Shown here piece after piece: positions 1-8,359 of a stretch of DNA of 64,000 nucleotides; position 1 is the stretch's first letter, and each line of letters begins with the position of its first letter. Below the pieces are notes generated by a model. It saw only the letters and a program-made list of their open reading frames with translations. It was not told the origin of the DNA and made no database searches. The stretch comes from Cohnella xylanilytica (GTDB lineage Bacteria > Bacillota > Bacilli > Paenibacillales > Paenibacillaceae). Where the stretch lies: NCBI RefSeq assembly GCF_014212175.1, contig NZ_JACJVR010000041.1:1-64000 (forward strand), given 5' to 3'. The translations under genes and the position numbers were made by a program.

Positions 1-168
1 CCAGAGAGGTGAACCGACAACACGGGTGACATAGGTCCATAAACGAGCCACCTATTTCCCGGTACATAAGGAAATATCTGAAAATCCGGGTAGGGCAGGT
101 TTAGTTTGGGTTTGTCTTTTTCCGGGTCACCCCCTGAAAAGAGTGCGGTTCATTCAAATTCGTCTGAT
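1..168. other. Unassigned left edge, possibly a mobile-element end
   Basis: No gene is recognised. The stretch holds two similar short segments, a GGTGACATAGG near position 26 and a GGTACATAAGG near position 60, and a GGGTCACCC near 124. Such subterminal repeats are seen at the ends of some insertion sequences, but no transposase reading frame is visible, so this is only a suspicion. It lies downstream of the minus-strand ABC ATPase gene, where a permease gene would normally be expected. Confidence 0.2.
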
Positions 169-924
169 TTATGGTCTTGACATAGCACCGCTGCTCTCTT
201 CGTCTTCCATCAGCAGCCGCTCGATGCGCGCCATCGCTTCCCCGAAGCCGGGCGATTCGTACGAGCGGGGATGCTCGAGGCCGATCTCGAAAATATCGGC
301 GATAATCCCGCGCTTCATCACGACGAGCCGGTCCGCCAGGTAGACGGCCTCGCTGATGCTGTGCGTCACGAACAGGATCGTCGGCCTCAGCTTTTCATAG
401 ATCCGCCTCAACTCTCGCTGCATCATGTCCCGGGTCAAAATGTCGAGCGCGCCGAACGGTTCGTCCATCAGCAGGATGTCCGGGCTGCTCGCGAGCGCCC
501 TGGCGATGCCGACCCTCTGCTTCATTCCGCCCGACAGCTCTCCCGGATAGTGATTCGCGTAAGCCTCCAGCCCGACCAGCGACAGGAAGCGGGCCGCCGT
601 CTCCCTCGCCTGCTTCTTCGGCACCCCCTGCACCTCCGGACCGAAGGATACGTTCTGCAGCACGGTGCACCACGGGAACAGCGCGTGATCCTGGAACACC
701 ATGCCCCGGGACTTGGAAGGCCCCCGGATCGTCTCGCCGTCCGCCTGGATCTCCCCTTCGTCGGGGAACAGGTAGCCGGCGACCATGTTCAGAAGCGTCG
801 ACTTGCCGCAGCCGCTGTGCCCCAGAATGCAGACGAACTCGTTCTCGCCGACGGTCAGATCGACCTCTCTCAGAATCGATCTTCCGCCGAAGCTTTTGCT
901 CACCCCGTCCACGGTCAGCTTCAT
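169..924 (-). CDS. ABC transporter ATP-binding protein, nitrate/sulfonate/taurine type
   Basis: Cytoplasmic ATPase of the SsuB/TauB/NrtD family, which powers import of nitrate, sulfonates, taurine or similar small anions. Visible motifs are the Walker A GHSGCGKST (about residue 36), the signature LSGGM, the Walker B ILLMDEP and the switch histidine in FVTHS. The length of about 250 residues is normal. I chose the ATG at 924, which has a GAGG at 8-nt spacing; an ATG two codons upstream (930) is possible. No permease or binding protein adjoins it: the upstream neighbour is a GntR regulator and downstream is the window edge. The substrate cannot be told from sequence. Confidence 0.85.
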   Translation of the reverse strand: MKLTVDGVSKSFGGRSILREVDLTVGENEFVCILGHSGCGKSTLLNMVAGYLFPDEGEIQADGETIRGPSKSRGMVFQDHALFPWCTVLQNVSFGPEVQGVPKKQARETAARFLSLVGLEAYANHYPGELSGGMKQRVGIARALASSPDILLMDEPFGALDILTRDMMQRELRRIYEKLRPTILFVTHSISEAVYLADRLVVMKRGIIADIFEIGLEHPRSYESPGFGEAMARIERLLMEDEESSGAMSRP

Positions 925-993
925 GGACATCGCCTCGTTTCTCTTCTTGGAATGGCGGGACGCGACGATTGCATCCCATATCGCCTGATTTGA

Positions 994-1012
994 GATACAA
1001 GATTGGATACAA
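994..1012 (-). promoter_or_regulatory. Possible GntR operator, direct repeat of GATACAA
   Basis: Two copies of GATACAA (994-1000 and 1006-1012) lie 12 bp apart, about 70 bp upstream of the ABC ATPase start and just after the gntR stop. Operators of FCD-type GntR regulators often contain TTGTATACAA-like half-sites, so these could be binding sites for the adjacent regulator. Inference only. Confidence 0.3.
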
Positions 1013-1035
1013 TCCCGAGCGCAAAAAAAGCGGTC

Positions 1036-1725
1036 TTACTTGCGGGCGGACACGAGCCGCTCGTTCTTGAAGATGTCGGCGAGCGACCGGGGGCTGTCTT
1101 CCGCCTCCTTGAAGTCCAGCGTCCCCTCCAGCTCCCGGAGGTGCTCCTCCATAAGTCTCTCGGCCTCCGCGGAGTCCCGCTCCCGGATCGCGTCCAGAAT
1201 ATGCTCGTGATCCTGGCAGCACTTCATCCTCTGTTCGCCGTACAGCGCCATGATGACGTAAGTGAGGGACAGCAGCTCCTCCAGGTACCGGGAGTAATAG
1301 GAGTTGCCCGAGAACTCGGCGAGGCGCAGGTGGAAGTCTCCCGTCACCTGGATCGCCCCGAGCTTGTCGCCGCGATGCTGGGCCTCGTGCTCTTCGGCCA
1401 GCAGCCGCTTCAGCTCGCGGTACTGCGCATCCGTGAGCGTGCGGCAGACGTTGCGGACGGCGGCGGCTTCGATCACCCGGCGCATCTCGAACACTTCCTT
1501 CGCTTCGACGACGGTCGGGCAAGCCACGAACGCTCCCCGGTACGGAATGATCACGACCAGCTTCTCGTTCGCGAGCCTGCGGACGACGTTGCGGACGGGC
1601 GTGCGGCTGACGCCGAACGATTCGGCGATGACTTCCTCGACCAGCTGCACGTTGGGCCGCAGCTTCTGCTCGATGATCGCTTGCTTGATTGCCCGGTAGA
1701 TCTCCGTCTCGTTATCGTGAGCCAT
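1036..1725 (-). CDS. GntR family transcriptional regulator, FCD subfamily
   Basis: Ligand-responsive DNA-binding repressor of about 229 residues. The N-terminal winged helix-turn-helix (about residues 5-70) contains SFGVSRTPVRNVVRRL, the typical GntR recognition helix. The C-terminal FCD domain (about 80-215) shows the usual metal/ligand residues in GDFHLRLAE, DHEHILDAI and MEEHL. The reading frame extends upstream to 1851, but the ATG at 1725 has an AGGAG at 8-9 nt and begins where the family begins. It sits 105 bp upstream of the ABC ATPase gene in the same direction, so it probably controls that transporter. Confidence 0.85.
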   Translation of the reverse strand: MAHDNETEIYRAIKQAIIEQKLRPNVQLVEEVIAESFGVSRTPVRNVVRRLANEKLVVIIPYRGAFVACPTVVEAKEVFEMRRVIEAAAVRNVCRTLTDAQYRELKRLLAEEHEAQHRGDKLGAIQVTGDFHLRLAEFSGNSYYSRYLEELLSLTYVIMALYGEQRMKCCQDHEHILDAIRERDSAEAERLMEEHLRELEGTLDFKEAEDSPRSLADIFKNERLVSARK

Positions 1726-1968
1726 CGACTGGATTCTCCTGTTTGGATTGGGTATTGAGTTGAGGTCCGATACACCCCGATCGTAATGGAAGGGATCGAC
1801 AGCGTCAACATACATGACATTCATTTGGCGGTTTCTTGTAAAAACACACATGAAGAAACGCTTTCCGCTGTCTCTTTCACAAAACCGAGGATGGATGGCC
1901 TGTGTTTGATGTCATTATACATAACACACCCGTGTCGCAACGCCGCTCCCTCTCTCGCCTCTGGAACC

Positions 1969-2011
1969 AAAAAAACAGCGCCCCGCTCCTCCGAAGAGAG
2001 AGCGGGACGCT
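1969..2011 (-). terminator. Rho-independent terminator downstream of yunB
   Basis: On the minus strand, a GC-rich stem (arms AGCG-CCCGCTC and GAGCGGG-CGCT, with one mismatch, 1977-2011) is followed by a run of seven T (1969-1975). It ends the yunB transcript. Confidence 0.8.
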
Positions 2012-2040
2012 TGCATGGGCCGCGCGATTCGTTTGGCTCG

Positions 2041-2117
2041 ATAAGACGGTTTTTTCCGCTTGTTGCGGCGGTTGGCGGTGCAGACCCGCTCAACAAGACG
2101 GTTTTTTCCGCTTGTTG
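2041..2117. repeat. Dispersed hairpin repeat, two copies
   Basis: Two copies of an imperfect palindrome with arms CAACAAG-A-CGG and CCG-CTTGTTG around a TTTTTT loop. The copy at 2091-2117 is full and the one at 2041-2067 has a degraded left arm (ATAAG). The same element occurs twice at 15124-15203. The run of T sits in the loop rather than after the stem, so it is not an ordinary terminator. Confidence 0.75.
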
Positions 2118-2128
2118 CGACGGATGGC

Positions 2129-3058
2129 CTAGCCATGAGCCGATTCCGGCCCGGGAGCGGCGGCCGACGGCTGCGATGCCGGCGGCAGAGAGAGCGCGGG
2201 AGCCTGCGCGGCGCCGCTGCCGACCGGGTTGCCCCGGCCGTCGTAGTAGTACATCGGCACGTCGCCGACGACCATCATATAAGAGAGCGGGATGTCCGTC
2301 TCGAGCGTGGCCGGCTCCCGGTCGAACGGGATGACGACGGCGATCTGCGTCTTGATGTGAACGTAAATCTCGACCTGCAGCATATTGATGCCCGCGCTTG
2401 TCTGGCGCGTGCGCACCTCCGCCTGAACGGCGCTGGCCGGATGGAACCGCACCGATACGCTCGGGCCGATCGAAGAGATGAACGGGCTGTTCAGGGCGTG
2501 GCCGAGCGGGATTTTCTCGTACAAGCTCGCCTGCTCCTTCAGCGTTCTCTCCACGACCTGGATCGTCTGCGCCGTAATGCTCATCTGCTCCTTGTAATCG
2601 ATCAGGAACCCCGTGATCTTCCCCGCTTCGTTCGTCTTCCATTGAATCATCTTGCTGCTGTCCGCCCCGCTTGCGATATTGTCCATCATCGCCTGGTTCA
2701 CCGCTTCGGTCGCGATCTGCGTGATGCGAACCTTCGCGAGGAACATAAGCGGATCCCGCAAGTACCGGTCGAGGAAAAGCAAAGATTGAAACATGGCGAA
2801 CACGAAAAGCAGCGCCATGATGATCCAGAAGTGCCGGCGCTTCATCCGCTTGCGCGGCCGGGTAATCCAGCCTTGGCCGTTCGGGTTCGCCGTCTGGCGC
2901 CGGGCCGGCCTTCGCTTCCGGGCGACGAAGCCGCCGCTTCGGGGCGCCGGCGCCTGCAGCCGGGGCGCGAGCCGGCGGGAAGCGCGGAACCTCCTGTTCC
3001 TCGGAGGCGGGTTCCACTTCCAGCGGAGCGCGAGCGGCCTTCCCCATCTGCGTCTCAT
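2129..3058 (-). CDS. yunB: Sporulation protein YunB
   Basis: Membrane-anchored sporulation protein; yunB of Bacillus subtilis is expressed in the mother cell under sigma-E and is needed for normal spores. The protein (about 309 residues) has a long basic, proline-rich N-terminal tail (1-70), one membrane segment around 74-94 (HFWIIMALLFVF), then the conserved YunB body with RDPLMFLAKVRI and a central VHIKTQIAVVIPF, and an Ala/Pro-rich C-terminus. The tails make it longer than the roughly 250-residue Bacillus protein. The ATG at 3058 follows GGGAGGG at good spacing; an internal ATG before the membrane segment is an alternative. A terminator separates it from the HD-GYP gene upstream. Confidence 0.85.
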   Translation of the reverse strand: MRRRWGRPLALRWKWNPPPRNRRFRASRRLAPRLQAPAPRSGGFVARKRRPARRQTANPNGQGWITRPRKRMKRRHFWIIMALLFVFAMFQSLLFLDRYLRDPLMFLAKVRITQIATEAVNQAMMDNIASGADSSKMIQWKTNEAGKITGFLIDYKEQMSITAQTIQVVERTLKEQASLYEKIPLGHALNSPFISSIGPSVSVRFHPASAVQAEVRTRQTSAGINMLQVEIYVHIKTQIAVVIPFDREPATLETDIPLSYMMVVGDVPMYYYDGRGNPVGSGAAQAPALSLPPASQPSAAAPGPESAHG

Positions 3059-3140
3059 GTCCGTCCCTCCCCGTCGATCGTTCGCAAGTTCCGGGCCCGG
3101 GCGTGCCGAGCCCTCCTCCCAACTTATGCGGAGATGGGAC

Positions 3141-3168
3141 AAAAAAGAAGGCGCCCCCAAGGGCGCCG
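3141..3168 (-). terminator. Terminator of the HD-GYP gene
   Basis: Minus-strand stem GGCGCCC/GGGCGCC with a 4-nt loop (3150-3167), followed by TTCTTTTTT. It lies just after the HD-GYP stop codon. Confidence 0.85.
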
Positions 3169-3185
3169 CTCTCAATCGCTCGCTT

Positions 3186-4208
3186 CTATTCGTTGAACGT
3201 AATCTCGCGGATTCCCGCTTCCCGCTCGCGGCTCAGGTCGACGAAGCCTTCGTCGGCCGTCTTGACGAGCGGATACTCGGGCTGGTTCGGGTTCACGTAG
3301 ACGACCTCGCCCGCGCGCCCGTCGGTGAGCCTTACCTGCTGGCCGACGAGCTTGTTGGACAGATTCCGAAGGAACACCGACACGACCTGCGGGTTGAGGC
3401 CGCCGAACTTCTCCTGGCCCATCTGGCGCAGCAGCTCGTTGAACGGATAAGGCTCGCGGTACGGCCGCTTGGACGACATGGCGTGGAACACGTCCGCCAC
3501 CGCCACGATCGAGCTGAACGGATCGATCTTGTCCTGCTTCAGACCGAACGGATAGCCGCCGCCTCCTTCCCTCTCATGATGCTGGAGGGCCACGAGGGCG
3601 ATCCGGTGGTTGATGCCCTTCGTCTCCCGGAGCAGCTCGTAGCCGTAGACGGTATGCTTGCGGACGAGCCGCATCTCCTCCTCCGTCAGCTTCCCGGGCT
3701 TCATCAGCAGCTCGTCCGGCACTTTGATTTTCCCGATATCGTGAAGAAGGGCGGCCAGGGTGAGCGACGACAGCTCCGGCTCGCTCAGGTTCATCCACCG
3801 GCCGATCAGCGAAGACAACGCCGCGACCCCGATATGATGCTCGTACGTGTAGTCGTCCTTGCCCTTGATCTTCTCGAGCAGCTGGAACACGTCCGATGTC
3901 TCCGCCGCTCCCATGACGTCGGGAAGCACTTCGTTGCGAATCTCCCAGATCGGGACTTTGCGCGACAGCCGGATGCTCTGGTACAGCTCCTTCAGGTGCT
4001 GCACGCTCCGGCTGATCTCCGCGTCCTCCAGCGGAGCCGCGGCCGGCGCCGCTTCGTCCGACTCCAGGACGATCGTATCTGCGTTAACGCGATGCTTGAT
4101 AATCAACTCGAGCGCATCGCCGTCGATGGTCGTATTCGCGGGAACGATCGTCACGCCGTAGGAGTTGACGATATCCTCCTTCGCTCTCTTGCCCAGATAG
4201 TGCTCCAT
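3186..4208 (-). CDS. HD-GYP domain protein, probable cyclic-di-GMP phosphodiesterase
   Basis: Metal-dependent phosphohydrolase of the HD-GYP family, which typically hydrolyses cyclic di-GMP. From the ATG at 4208 (GGGAGG upstream) the protein is about 340 residues. The HD pair is in LLHDIGKIKVP (about residues 156-157), and the GYP signature is in HHEREGGGGYPFGL (about 218-220). Further metal ligands appear in DDYTYEHHIGVA. The N-terminal 100 residues are a poorly conserved domain, and no receiver or membrane segment is visible, so the protein is cytoplasmic. It is transcribed alone. The reading frame extends to 4265, but the ribosome-binding site favours 4208. Confidence 0.85.
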   Translation of the reverse strand: MEHYLGKRAKEDIVNSYGVTIVPANTTIDGDALELIIKHRVNADTIVLESDEAAPAAAPLEDAEISRSVQHLKELYQSIRLSRKVPIWEIRNEVLPDVMGAAETSDVFQLLEKIKGKDDYTYEHHIGVAALSSLIGRWMNLSEPELSSLTLAALLHDIGKIKVPDELLMKPGKLTEEEMRLVRKHTVYGYELLRETKGINHRIALVALQHHEREGGGGYPFGLKQDKIDPFSSIVAVADVFHAMSSKRPYREPYPFNELLRQMGQEKFGGLNPQVVSVFLRNLSNKLVGQQVRLTDGRAGEVVYVNPNQPEYPLVKTADEGFVDLSREREAGIREITFNE

Positions 4209-4613
4209 ACCCCGCCCTCCCAGACTTTCGACTTGTCCTGACATTGCTATCCTTAATGTTACCAAGTTTTTCCGCGGAAGGGACTAGGGCTTAGATTGCA
4301 AAAACGGACAACCCTCTTATAGGAACGAGGGGCTAATTCTCGCCGCGTTGAGTCCTAAGAATCAAATTCGATCCGGCCGTCCCGAGACCGATTCGAGGCG
4401 CATTCGCCTTATTATGGGAAGAACGCGTCCGCCGGGCAAGGCCGGAGCGCCATTATAGGATCAAGGTCCCAATGCAGAACCAAATACCCATCCCGCTCAA
4501 AAAATGGGAACGAATTGACAGTTCGCCCAGCGGTCCCCTAACGATTTTCCCCTCGGGATTCGTGTAGAGTTACCAGTGGAAGCCTAATACTGGTACAAGG
4601 ATGTGCAATTGCC
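4209..4613. other. Intergenic region between divergent HD-GYP and NlpC/P60 genes
   Basis: About 400 bases with no gene. It must hold both divergent promoters. A TTGACA at 4515-4520 could be the -35 of the hydrolase gene, but no convincing -10 follows at 17 bp. I looked for a c-di-AMP (ydaO-type) riboswitch because these often precede cell-wall hydrolases, and saw no match to its conserved blocks. Confidence 0.5.
4571..4595 (+). promoter_or_regulatory. Inverted repeat before the NlpC/P60 gene
   Basis: A perfect 7-bp inverted repeat, TACCAGT and ACTGGTA, with an 11-nt spacer ends 18 nt before the start codon of the hydrolase gene. It may be an operator or a leader hairpin that limits access to the weak ribosome-binding site AAGGA. 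Confidence 0.45.
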
Positions 4614-5093
4614 ATGAAGAAATTAATCGCTGCGTCGTCCATCGCTCTGTCGGTTCTGTGCTCGGCCACCGTCATCGCAATGCCGGCCCCTGCCTCCGCC
4701 CAGGAGATTTACGCGACCAACGGGCACCTGTTCGTGAACACGGCGAAGTCCTATATGGGAAAAGTAAGCTATCAATTCGGCGTCCGGAATCCTTCCAGAC
4801 TGATCTTCGACTGCTCCGCGTTCACCCAGTTCGTCTTCGCCAAGCACGGGGTAAAGATCCCTTGGGGTTCCAAAGCCCAGACGCGGTTCGGCATCCCCGT
4901 CCCGAGCAAGTCGCGGCTCGCAATCGGCGACCTCGTCTTCTTCAGCGTCAACACGCCGGGCCAGATCAATCACGTCGGCATCTACATAGGCAACGGGCAA
5001 TTCATCAGCAACATGCCGAGCAAGGGCGTCGCCGTGTCCAGCCTCAATTCGGGCTACTGGGCGAGCCGTTACATTACCGCAAGACATTATTAA
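4614..5093 (+). CDS. Secreted NlpC/P60 family cell-wall hydrolase
   Basis: Small secreted peptidase, probably cutting gamma-D-Glu/diaminopimelate bonds in cell-wall peptides. The 159-residue protein has a Sec signal peptide (1-29, ending ASA-Q). A single NlpC/P60 domain follows, with the catalytic cysteine in DCSAF (C67) and the histidine in INHVGIY (H120). The third catalytic position, usually histidine, seems to be occupied by N133 in ISNMPSKG, which the family tolerates. There is no SH3 or LysM wall-binding module. The gene is monocistronic and followed by its own terminator. Confidence 0.9.
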   Translation: MKKLIAASSIALSVLCSATVIAMPAPASAQEIYATNGHLFVNTAKSYMGKVSYQFGVRNPSRLIFDCSAFTQFVFAKHGVKIPWGSKAQTRFGIPVPSKSRLAIGDLVFFSVNTPGQINHVGIYIGNGQFISNMPSKGVAVSSLNSGYWASRYITARHY

Positions 5094-5105
5094 GACGGGA
5101 TAGGG

Positions 5106-5132
5106 GGCGGAACCTTGCGGGGTTCCGCCTTT
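5106..5132 (+). terminator. Terminator of the NlpC/P60 gene
   Basis: Stem GGCGGAACC/GGTTCCGCC (5106-5114 with 5121-5129) followed by TTT, 12 nt after the stop codon. Confidence 0.8.
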
Positions 5133-5312
5133 GCGCGCCTGCTCGGCGGGCGAAGAAAGCCGAATCGCGCGTCGCGCAGAGCTTCTATAATTTGCGAGTG
5201 CCCGGCTCCAGTCTCGACGGGGGAACGCGGCTAACGAATCGTATAAGCGCTATTCCCATGAACGAGACTTCCATGTCTCCCATTATGCAAGTAGTCTGTT
5301 AGCGAAAATAAA

Positions 5313-5354
5313 CAAGAACCTCCGGGTCCGCTTCGCGCGGTTCGGAGGTTCTTG
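5313..5354 (-). terminator. Terminator of the nucleoside operon
   Basis: Long stem with arms CAAGAACCTCCG and CGGAGGTTCTTG, 40 nt after the last gene of the nucleoside module. The 10-bp outer arms are identical to those of the hairpin at 14308-14351, at the other end of the same module. Confidence 0.7.
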
Positions 5355-5393
5355 CGGCTTCCTCCCCGGGATCGGGAGGGAGTCGGATCACGG

Positions 5394-6410
5394 CTACAGG
5401 AATACGTTCAGCAGCTTGGCGACGGCCAGCTCGGCGTCCACGTCCGCTGCGACTTGGACCGGGCTTCCCGCTTGCGGGCGGCGGCGAAGGTCCGCGACGG
5501 TCATGCCGGCGCACAGCCGGCTCTCGCATTCGACGGCGATCCGCATCTCCTCCGTCCGCAGGACGCCGGGCTCGACGGCGGCCAGGACGGTCAGCGGATC
5601 GTGCAGCGGAGCGCACGCGAAGAACGAGTTGCTCTCGCGGTAGAAGTCGAAGTAGAACCGCATGGAGTCGTTCAGGAACCGCGCGATGTCCCGGTTCTCC
5701 GGCTTGCAGAGGCGCAGCAGCAGGTCCAGGTCGGTCTGGCGCAGCAGCGTCTTCATCGTGACGTCGAGACCGACCATCGTGATGGGCGCTCCCGAGCGGA
5801 ACACGATGTCCGCCGCTTCCGGATCGCCCCAGATGTTCGCTTCGGCGACCGGGGTGACGTTGCCGGGGACGCGTACGGCCCCGCCCATGACGTAGATTCG
5901 CTCGAGCTTGCCGGCCAGCGACGGGTCGCGGACGAGCGCGTCCGCCACGTTCGTCAGCCGGCCGAGCGCGCATAGCGTCAACCGGCCTTCCAGCTCGTTC
6001 GCCTTGCGGATCAGGAAGTCCGCGGCGGGTTCCGCCTGAGCCTTCGCCTCGGAAGCGGGCAGCTCTACGTCGCCGATTCCGTTGGTCCCGTGCACCTCGG
6101 CGGCGAAGCCGGTCGGCTCCCGGACCAGCGGGGCGGACGCGCCCGGGTGAACGGGCACTTCGTAGGGCGCGTTCGCGAGCCGGACGATGCGCAGCGAGTT
6201 GTCCGTCGCCCGCTCGACCGGGATGTTGCCGAAGACGGTCGTGATGCCTTCCGCCCGGATACCCGGATGCTTCAAGGCGTACAGAATCGCCATCGCGTCG
6301 TCGATGCCGGTATCGGCGTCGATGATCATGCGGACGGCGTCCGGCTTCGGATGGGCGCCGGCGCCCGCGTTCGCGTTCGGAACCTCGTTCGGATTCGCGT
6401 TCTCGTTCAA
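5394..6410 (-). CDS. Nucleoside hydrolase, IunH/Rih family (copy 2)
   Basis: Cleaves ribonucleosides to free base and ribose. The metal-binding DADTGIDD lies near the N-terminus (about residues 31-38), and VMGGA and HDPLTVLAA are also present, as in the family. The predicted start is the TTG at 6410, which has AGGAGG at 7 nt. This gives a low-complexity Asn/Pro/Ala-rich N-terminal tail of about 25 residues that other family members lack. It begins 2 nt after the ribokinase stop, so the two are translationally linked. It shares the fold with the hydrolase at 7363-8274 but is clearly divergent, which suggests different base preference. Confidence 0.88.
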   Translation of the reverse strand: MNENANPNEVPNANAGAGAHPKPDAVRMIIDADTGIDDAMAILYALKHPGIRAEGITTVFGNIPVERATDNSLRIVRLANAPYEVPVHPGASAPLVREPTGFAAEVHGTNGIGDVELPASEAKAQAEPAADFLIRKANELEGRLTLCALGRLTNVADALVRDPSLAGKLERIYVMGGAVRVPGNVTPVAEANIWGDPEAADIVFRSGAPITMVGLDVTMKTLLRQTDLDLLLRLCKPENRDIARFLNDSMRFYFDFYRESNSFFACAPLHDPLTVLAAVEPGVLRTEEMRIAVECESRLCAGMTVADLRRRPQAGSPVQVAADVDAELAVAKLLNVFL

Positions 6411-6412
6411 GC

Positions 6413-7366
6413 TCAAGCCTCCTCGCCCTCCCTTGCCGCGTTCGCCGCGCCGGCCTTAGGAGCCTCCCGCGGGAAGCGCTCGACCTCCTCGAACGCCGGC
6501 ATGCCGGCCTGCGCCCCGAAGCGCGTGACGGCCAGCGCCGCCGTCTTCATGGCGAAGCGCACGCTCTCCTCGACGGAGAGGCCCCGCACGAGCGCCGAAG
6601 CGAGCCCGCCGTTGAAGGCGTCGCCCGCCCCCGTCGTGTCGACGACGGGAACGCGATACGCCTCCGCCCGGCGCAGCGGCTCGCCCCGGCGCTTCCAAGC
6701 CGCCCCTTCGGAGCCGAGCGTGACGATCGCGTACTCCGGCCCCATCGCGAGCAGCTTGTCGACGGCCGGCTCGAGCTCCTCTTCGCCCGTCAGCGCCGCG
6801 AGCTCGGTCCGGTTCGGCGTCATATACGTCGCGCCGGCCAGCAGCTCCGGCGGGAGCTCGCGCGCGGGGGCCGGGTTCAGGACGACCGGCACCCCTTGCT
6901 CTCTCGCCAGCTCGGACGCCCGCACGGCCGCGTCCAGCGGAATCTCCAGCTGCAGCAGCACGACGGCGGCGGCCGCGAATTCGTCCTTGGCGGCTTCGAT
7001 GTCCCGCGGGGCGAGCCGTCCGTTGGCGCCCGGGACGACGACGATGTTGTTGTCGAAGGGAGTCAGCGTGATGGACGCGATGCCGGTCGCCGTCCCGGGC
7101 TTGACCAGCAGCCGGCTAGTCCGCACGCCGCTGCCCTCGAGCGAGGCCGTCAGCTCCTCGCCGAACCGGTCGTCGCCGACGGCGCCGAGCATGACGGCGT
7201 CGGCTCCGAGCCGGGCCGCGGCGACGGCCTGGTTCGCTCCCTTGCCTCCGGGGACGAAGCGGACCTCTTCGCCCAGAATCGTCTCCCCCCTCAGCGGGAA
7301 CTTGGGCGCTCGGGTGACGATGTCCATGTTGAGGCTCCCGACGACGAGGATCGGTCCCGGCTTCAT
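6413..7366 (-). CDS. rbsK: Ribokinase
   Basis: Phosphorylates ribose, here presumably that released by the two flanking nucleoside hydrolases, to ribose 5-phosphate. A PfkB-family protein of about 317 residues with the N-terminal signature GGKGANQAVAAARLG and the C-terminal catalytic motif DTTGAGDAFNGG, where the Asp is the general base. The ATG at 7366 overlaps the stop of the upstream hydrolase by 4 bp (ATGA) and has GGAGGG upstream. The symbol rests on motif and context. Confidence 0.88.
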   Translation of the reverse strand: MKPGPILVVGSLNMDIVTRAPKFPLRGETILGEEVRFVPGGKGANQAVAAARLGADAVMLGAVGDDRFGEELTASLEGSGVRTSRLLVKPGTATGIASITLTPFDNNIVVVPGANGRLAPRDIEAAKDEFAAAAVVLLQLEIPLDAAVRASELAREQGVPVVLNPAPARELPPELLAGATYMTPNRTELAALTGEEELEPAVDKLLAMGPEYAIVTLGSEGAAWKRRGEPLRRAEAYRVPVVDTTGAGDAFNGGLASALVRGLSVEESVRFAMKTAALAVTRFGAQAGMPAFEEVERFPREAPKAGAANAAREGEEA

Positions 7367-8274
7367 GCCTTCCCTCCGCCGAGCAGGCGGCTCATGAGCA
7401 GGTCGATCATCCGCTTCCGGTCCACCTCGAGGCACACCTCGACGTTGGCGTCCTCGGCCAGCGTCGCGATCGTCTGGCCCGTCTTCGGGCGATGGTCGTA
7501 CTCGACCTGGATCTTCATCTTCCGGGTCTGGACGAGGCTGCGGTCGATCAGGATCGACACGGTCAGCGGATCGTGCATGAACGTCTTCTTCTCGTTCACG
7601 AAGTCGAACCACCGCTGCATCATGGCGGCGAGCGCCGCGTTCAGCGGATCGCCCGACTCGACCAGCCGCCTTCTCTCCTCGTCGGTAATCTCCACCTGGA
7701 GCGTGACGTCCAGGCCGGCCATGACGATCGGCGCGCCGCTTCGGAAGACGAGCGAGGCCGCTTCCGGATCGCAGACGATGTTGTGCTCGACGGTCCGCAT
7801 GTCGATGCCGTTGCCGCCGAGGCGCGTGACGCCTCCCATCATGACGATCTCCTTGACGTTCTTGGCGACGGCCGGTTCGCGGATGATGCTGGCCGCGATA
7901 TTCGTCAGCGGGCCGATCGGGATGAGCGTAATCTCGCCCGGATGGTTCATGACGGTCTCGATGATGAAGTCGACGGCGTGCTTGCTCTCGTATTCGAGCT
8001 TCTCGCCTTCCACGAGCAGATCCTGGCCTTCGTGGCCGGCCATCCAGACTTCGCGGTTGTGCAGAAGCGGCTGGTCGATGCCGGCGTACACCTTCACGTC
8101 CTCCCTCCGTCCGAGCTGAAGCACCTTCCGGACGATCCGGGCGCGCAGATCCGCGTCCCCGTATACGGTCGTGATGCCTTCCAGCCGAATCTCCGGCGCT
8201 CGCAGGGCGAGCGAGATCGCCATCGCGTCGTCGATGTCGCTTCCGATATCGGTATCGATGATTACACGGTTCAT
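7363..8274 (-). CDS. Nucleoside hydrolase, IunH/Rih family (copy 1)
   Basis: Inosine-uridine-type nucleoside N-ribohydrolase of 303 residues, the usual length. It has IDTDIGSDIDDA at the N-terminus for calcium binding, plus VMMGGVTRLGGNG and HDPLTVS near the C-terminus. The start ATG has AAAGGA at 7-8 nt. It is the first catabolic gene after the four transport genes (85-nt gap) and overlaps ribokinase, so imported nucleoside, hydrolysis and ribose phosphorylation are encoded as one unit. Confidence 0.9.
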   Translation of the reverse strand: MNRVIIDTDIGSDIDDAMAISLALRAPEIRLEGITTVYGDADLRARIVRKVLQLGRREDVKVYAGIDQPLLHNREVWMAGHEGQDLLVEGEKLEYESKHAVDFIIETVMNHPGEITLIPIGPLTNIAASIIREPAVAKNVKEIVMMGGVTRLGGNGIDMRTVEHNIVCDPEAASLVFRSGAPIVMAGLDVTLQVEITDEERRRLVESGDPLNAALAAMMQRWFDFVNEKKTFMHDPLTVSILIDRSLVQTRKMKIQVEYDHRPKTGQTIATLAEDANVEVCLEVDRKRMIDLLMSRLLGGGKA

Positions 8275-8359
8275 AACAATGTCCTTTCCGCCGTCCGCCG
8301 GGCGATACGCCCGGCCGGATCCGTTGGTCTATGATCGATAGTCTAAAATCTAATATCCG

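Noticed and set aside
1821..3122. Long arginine/proline-rich minus-strand frame over yunB
   Set aside because: It is a shifted frame of yunB and its terminator region, with composition typical of shadow frames.
4266..4613. A c-di-AMP (ydaO) riboswitch before the NlpC/P60 gene
   Set aside because: Expected from gene function, but the conserved sequence blocks of that riboswitch are not present.
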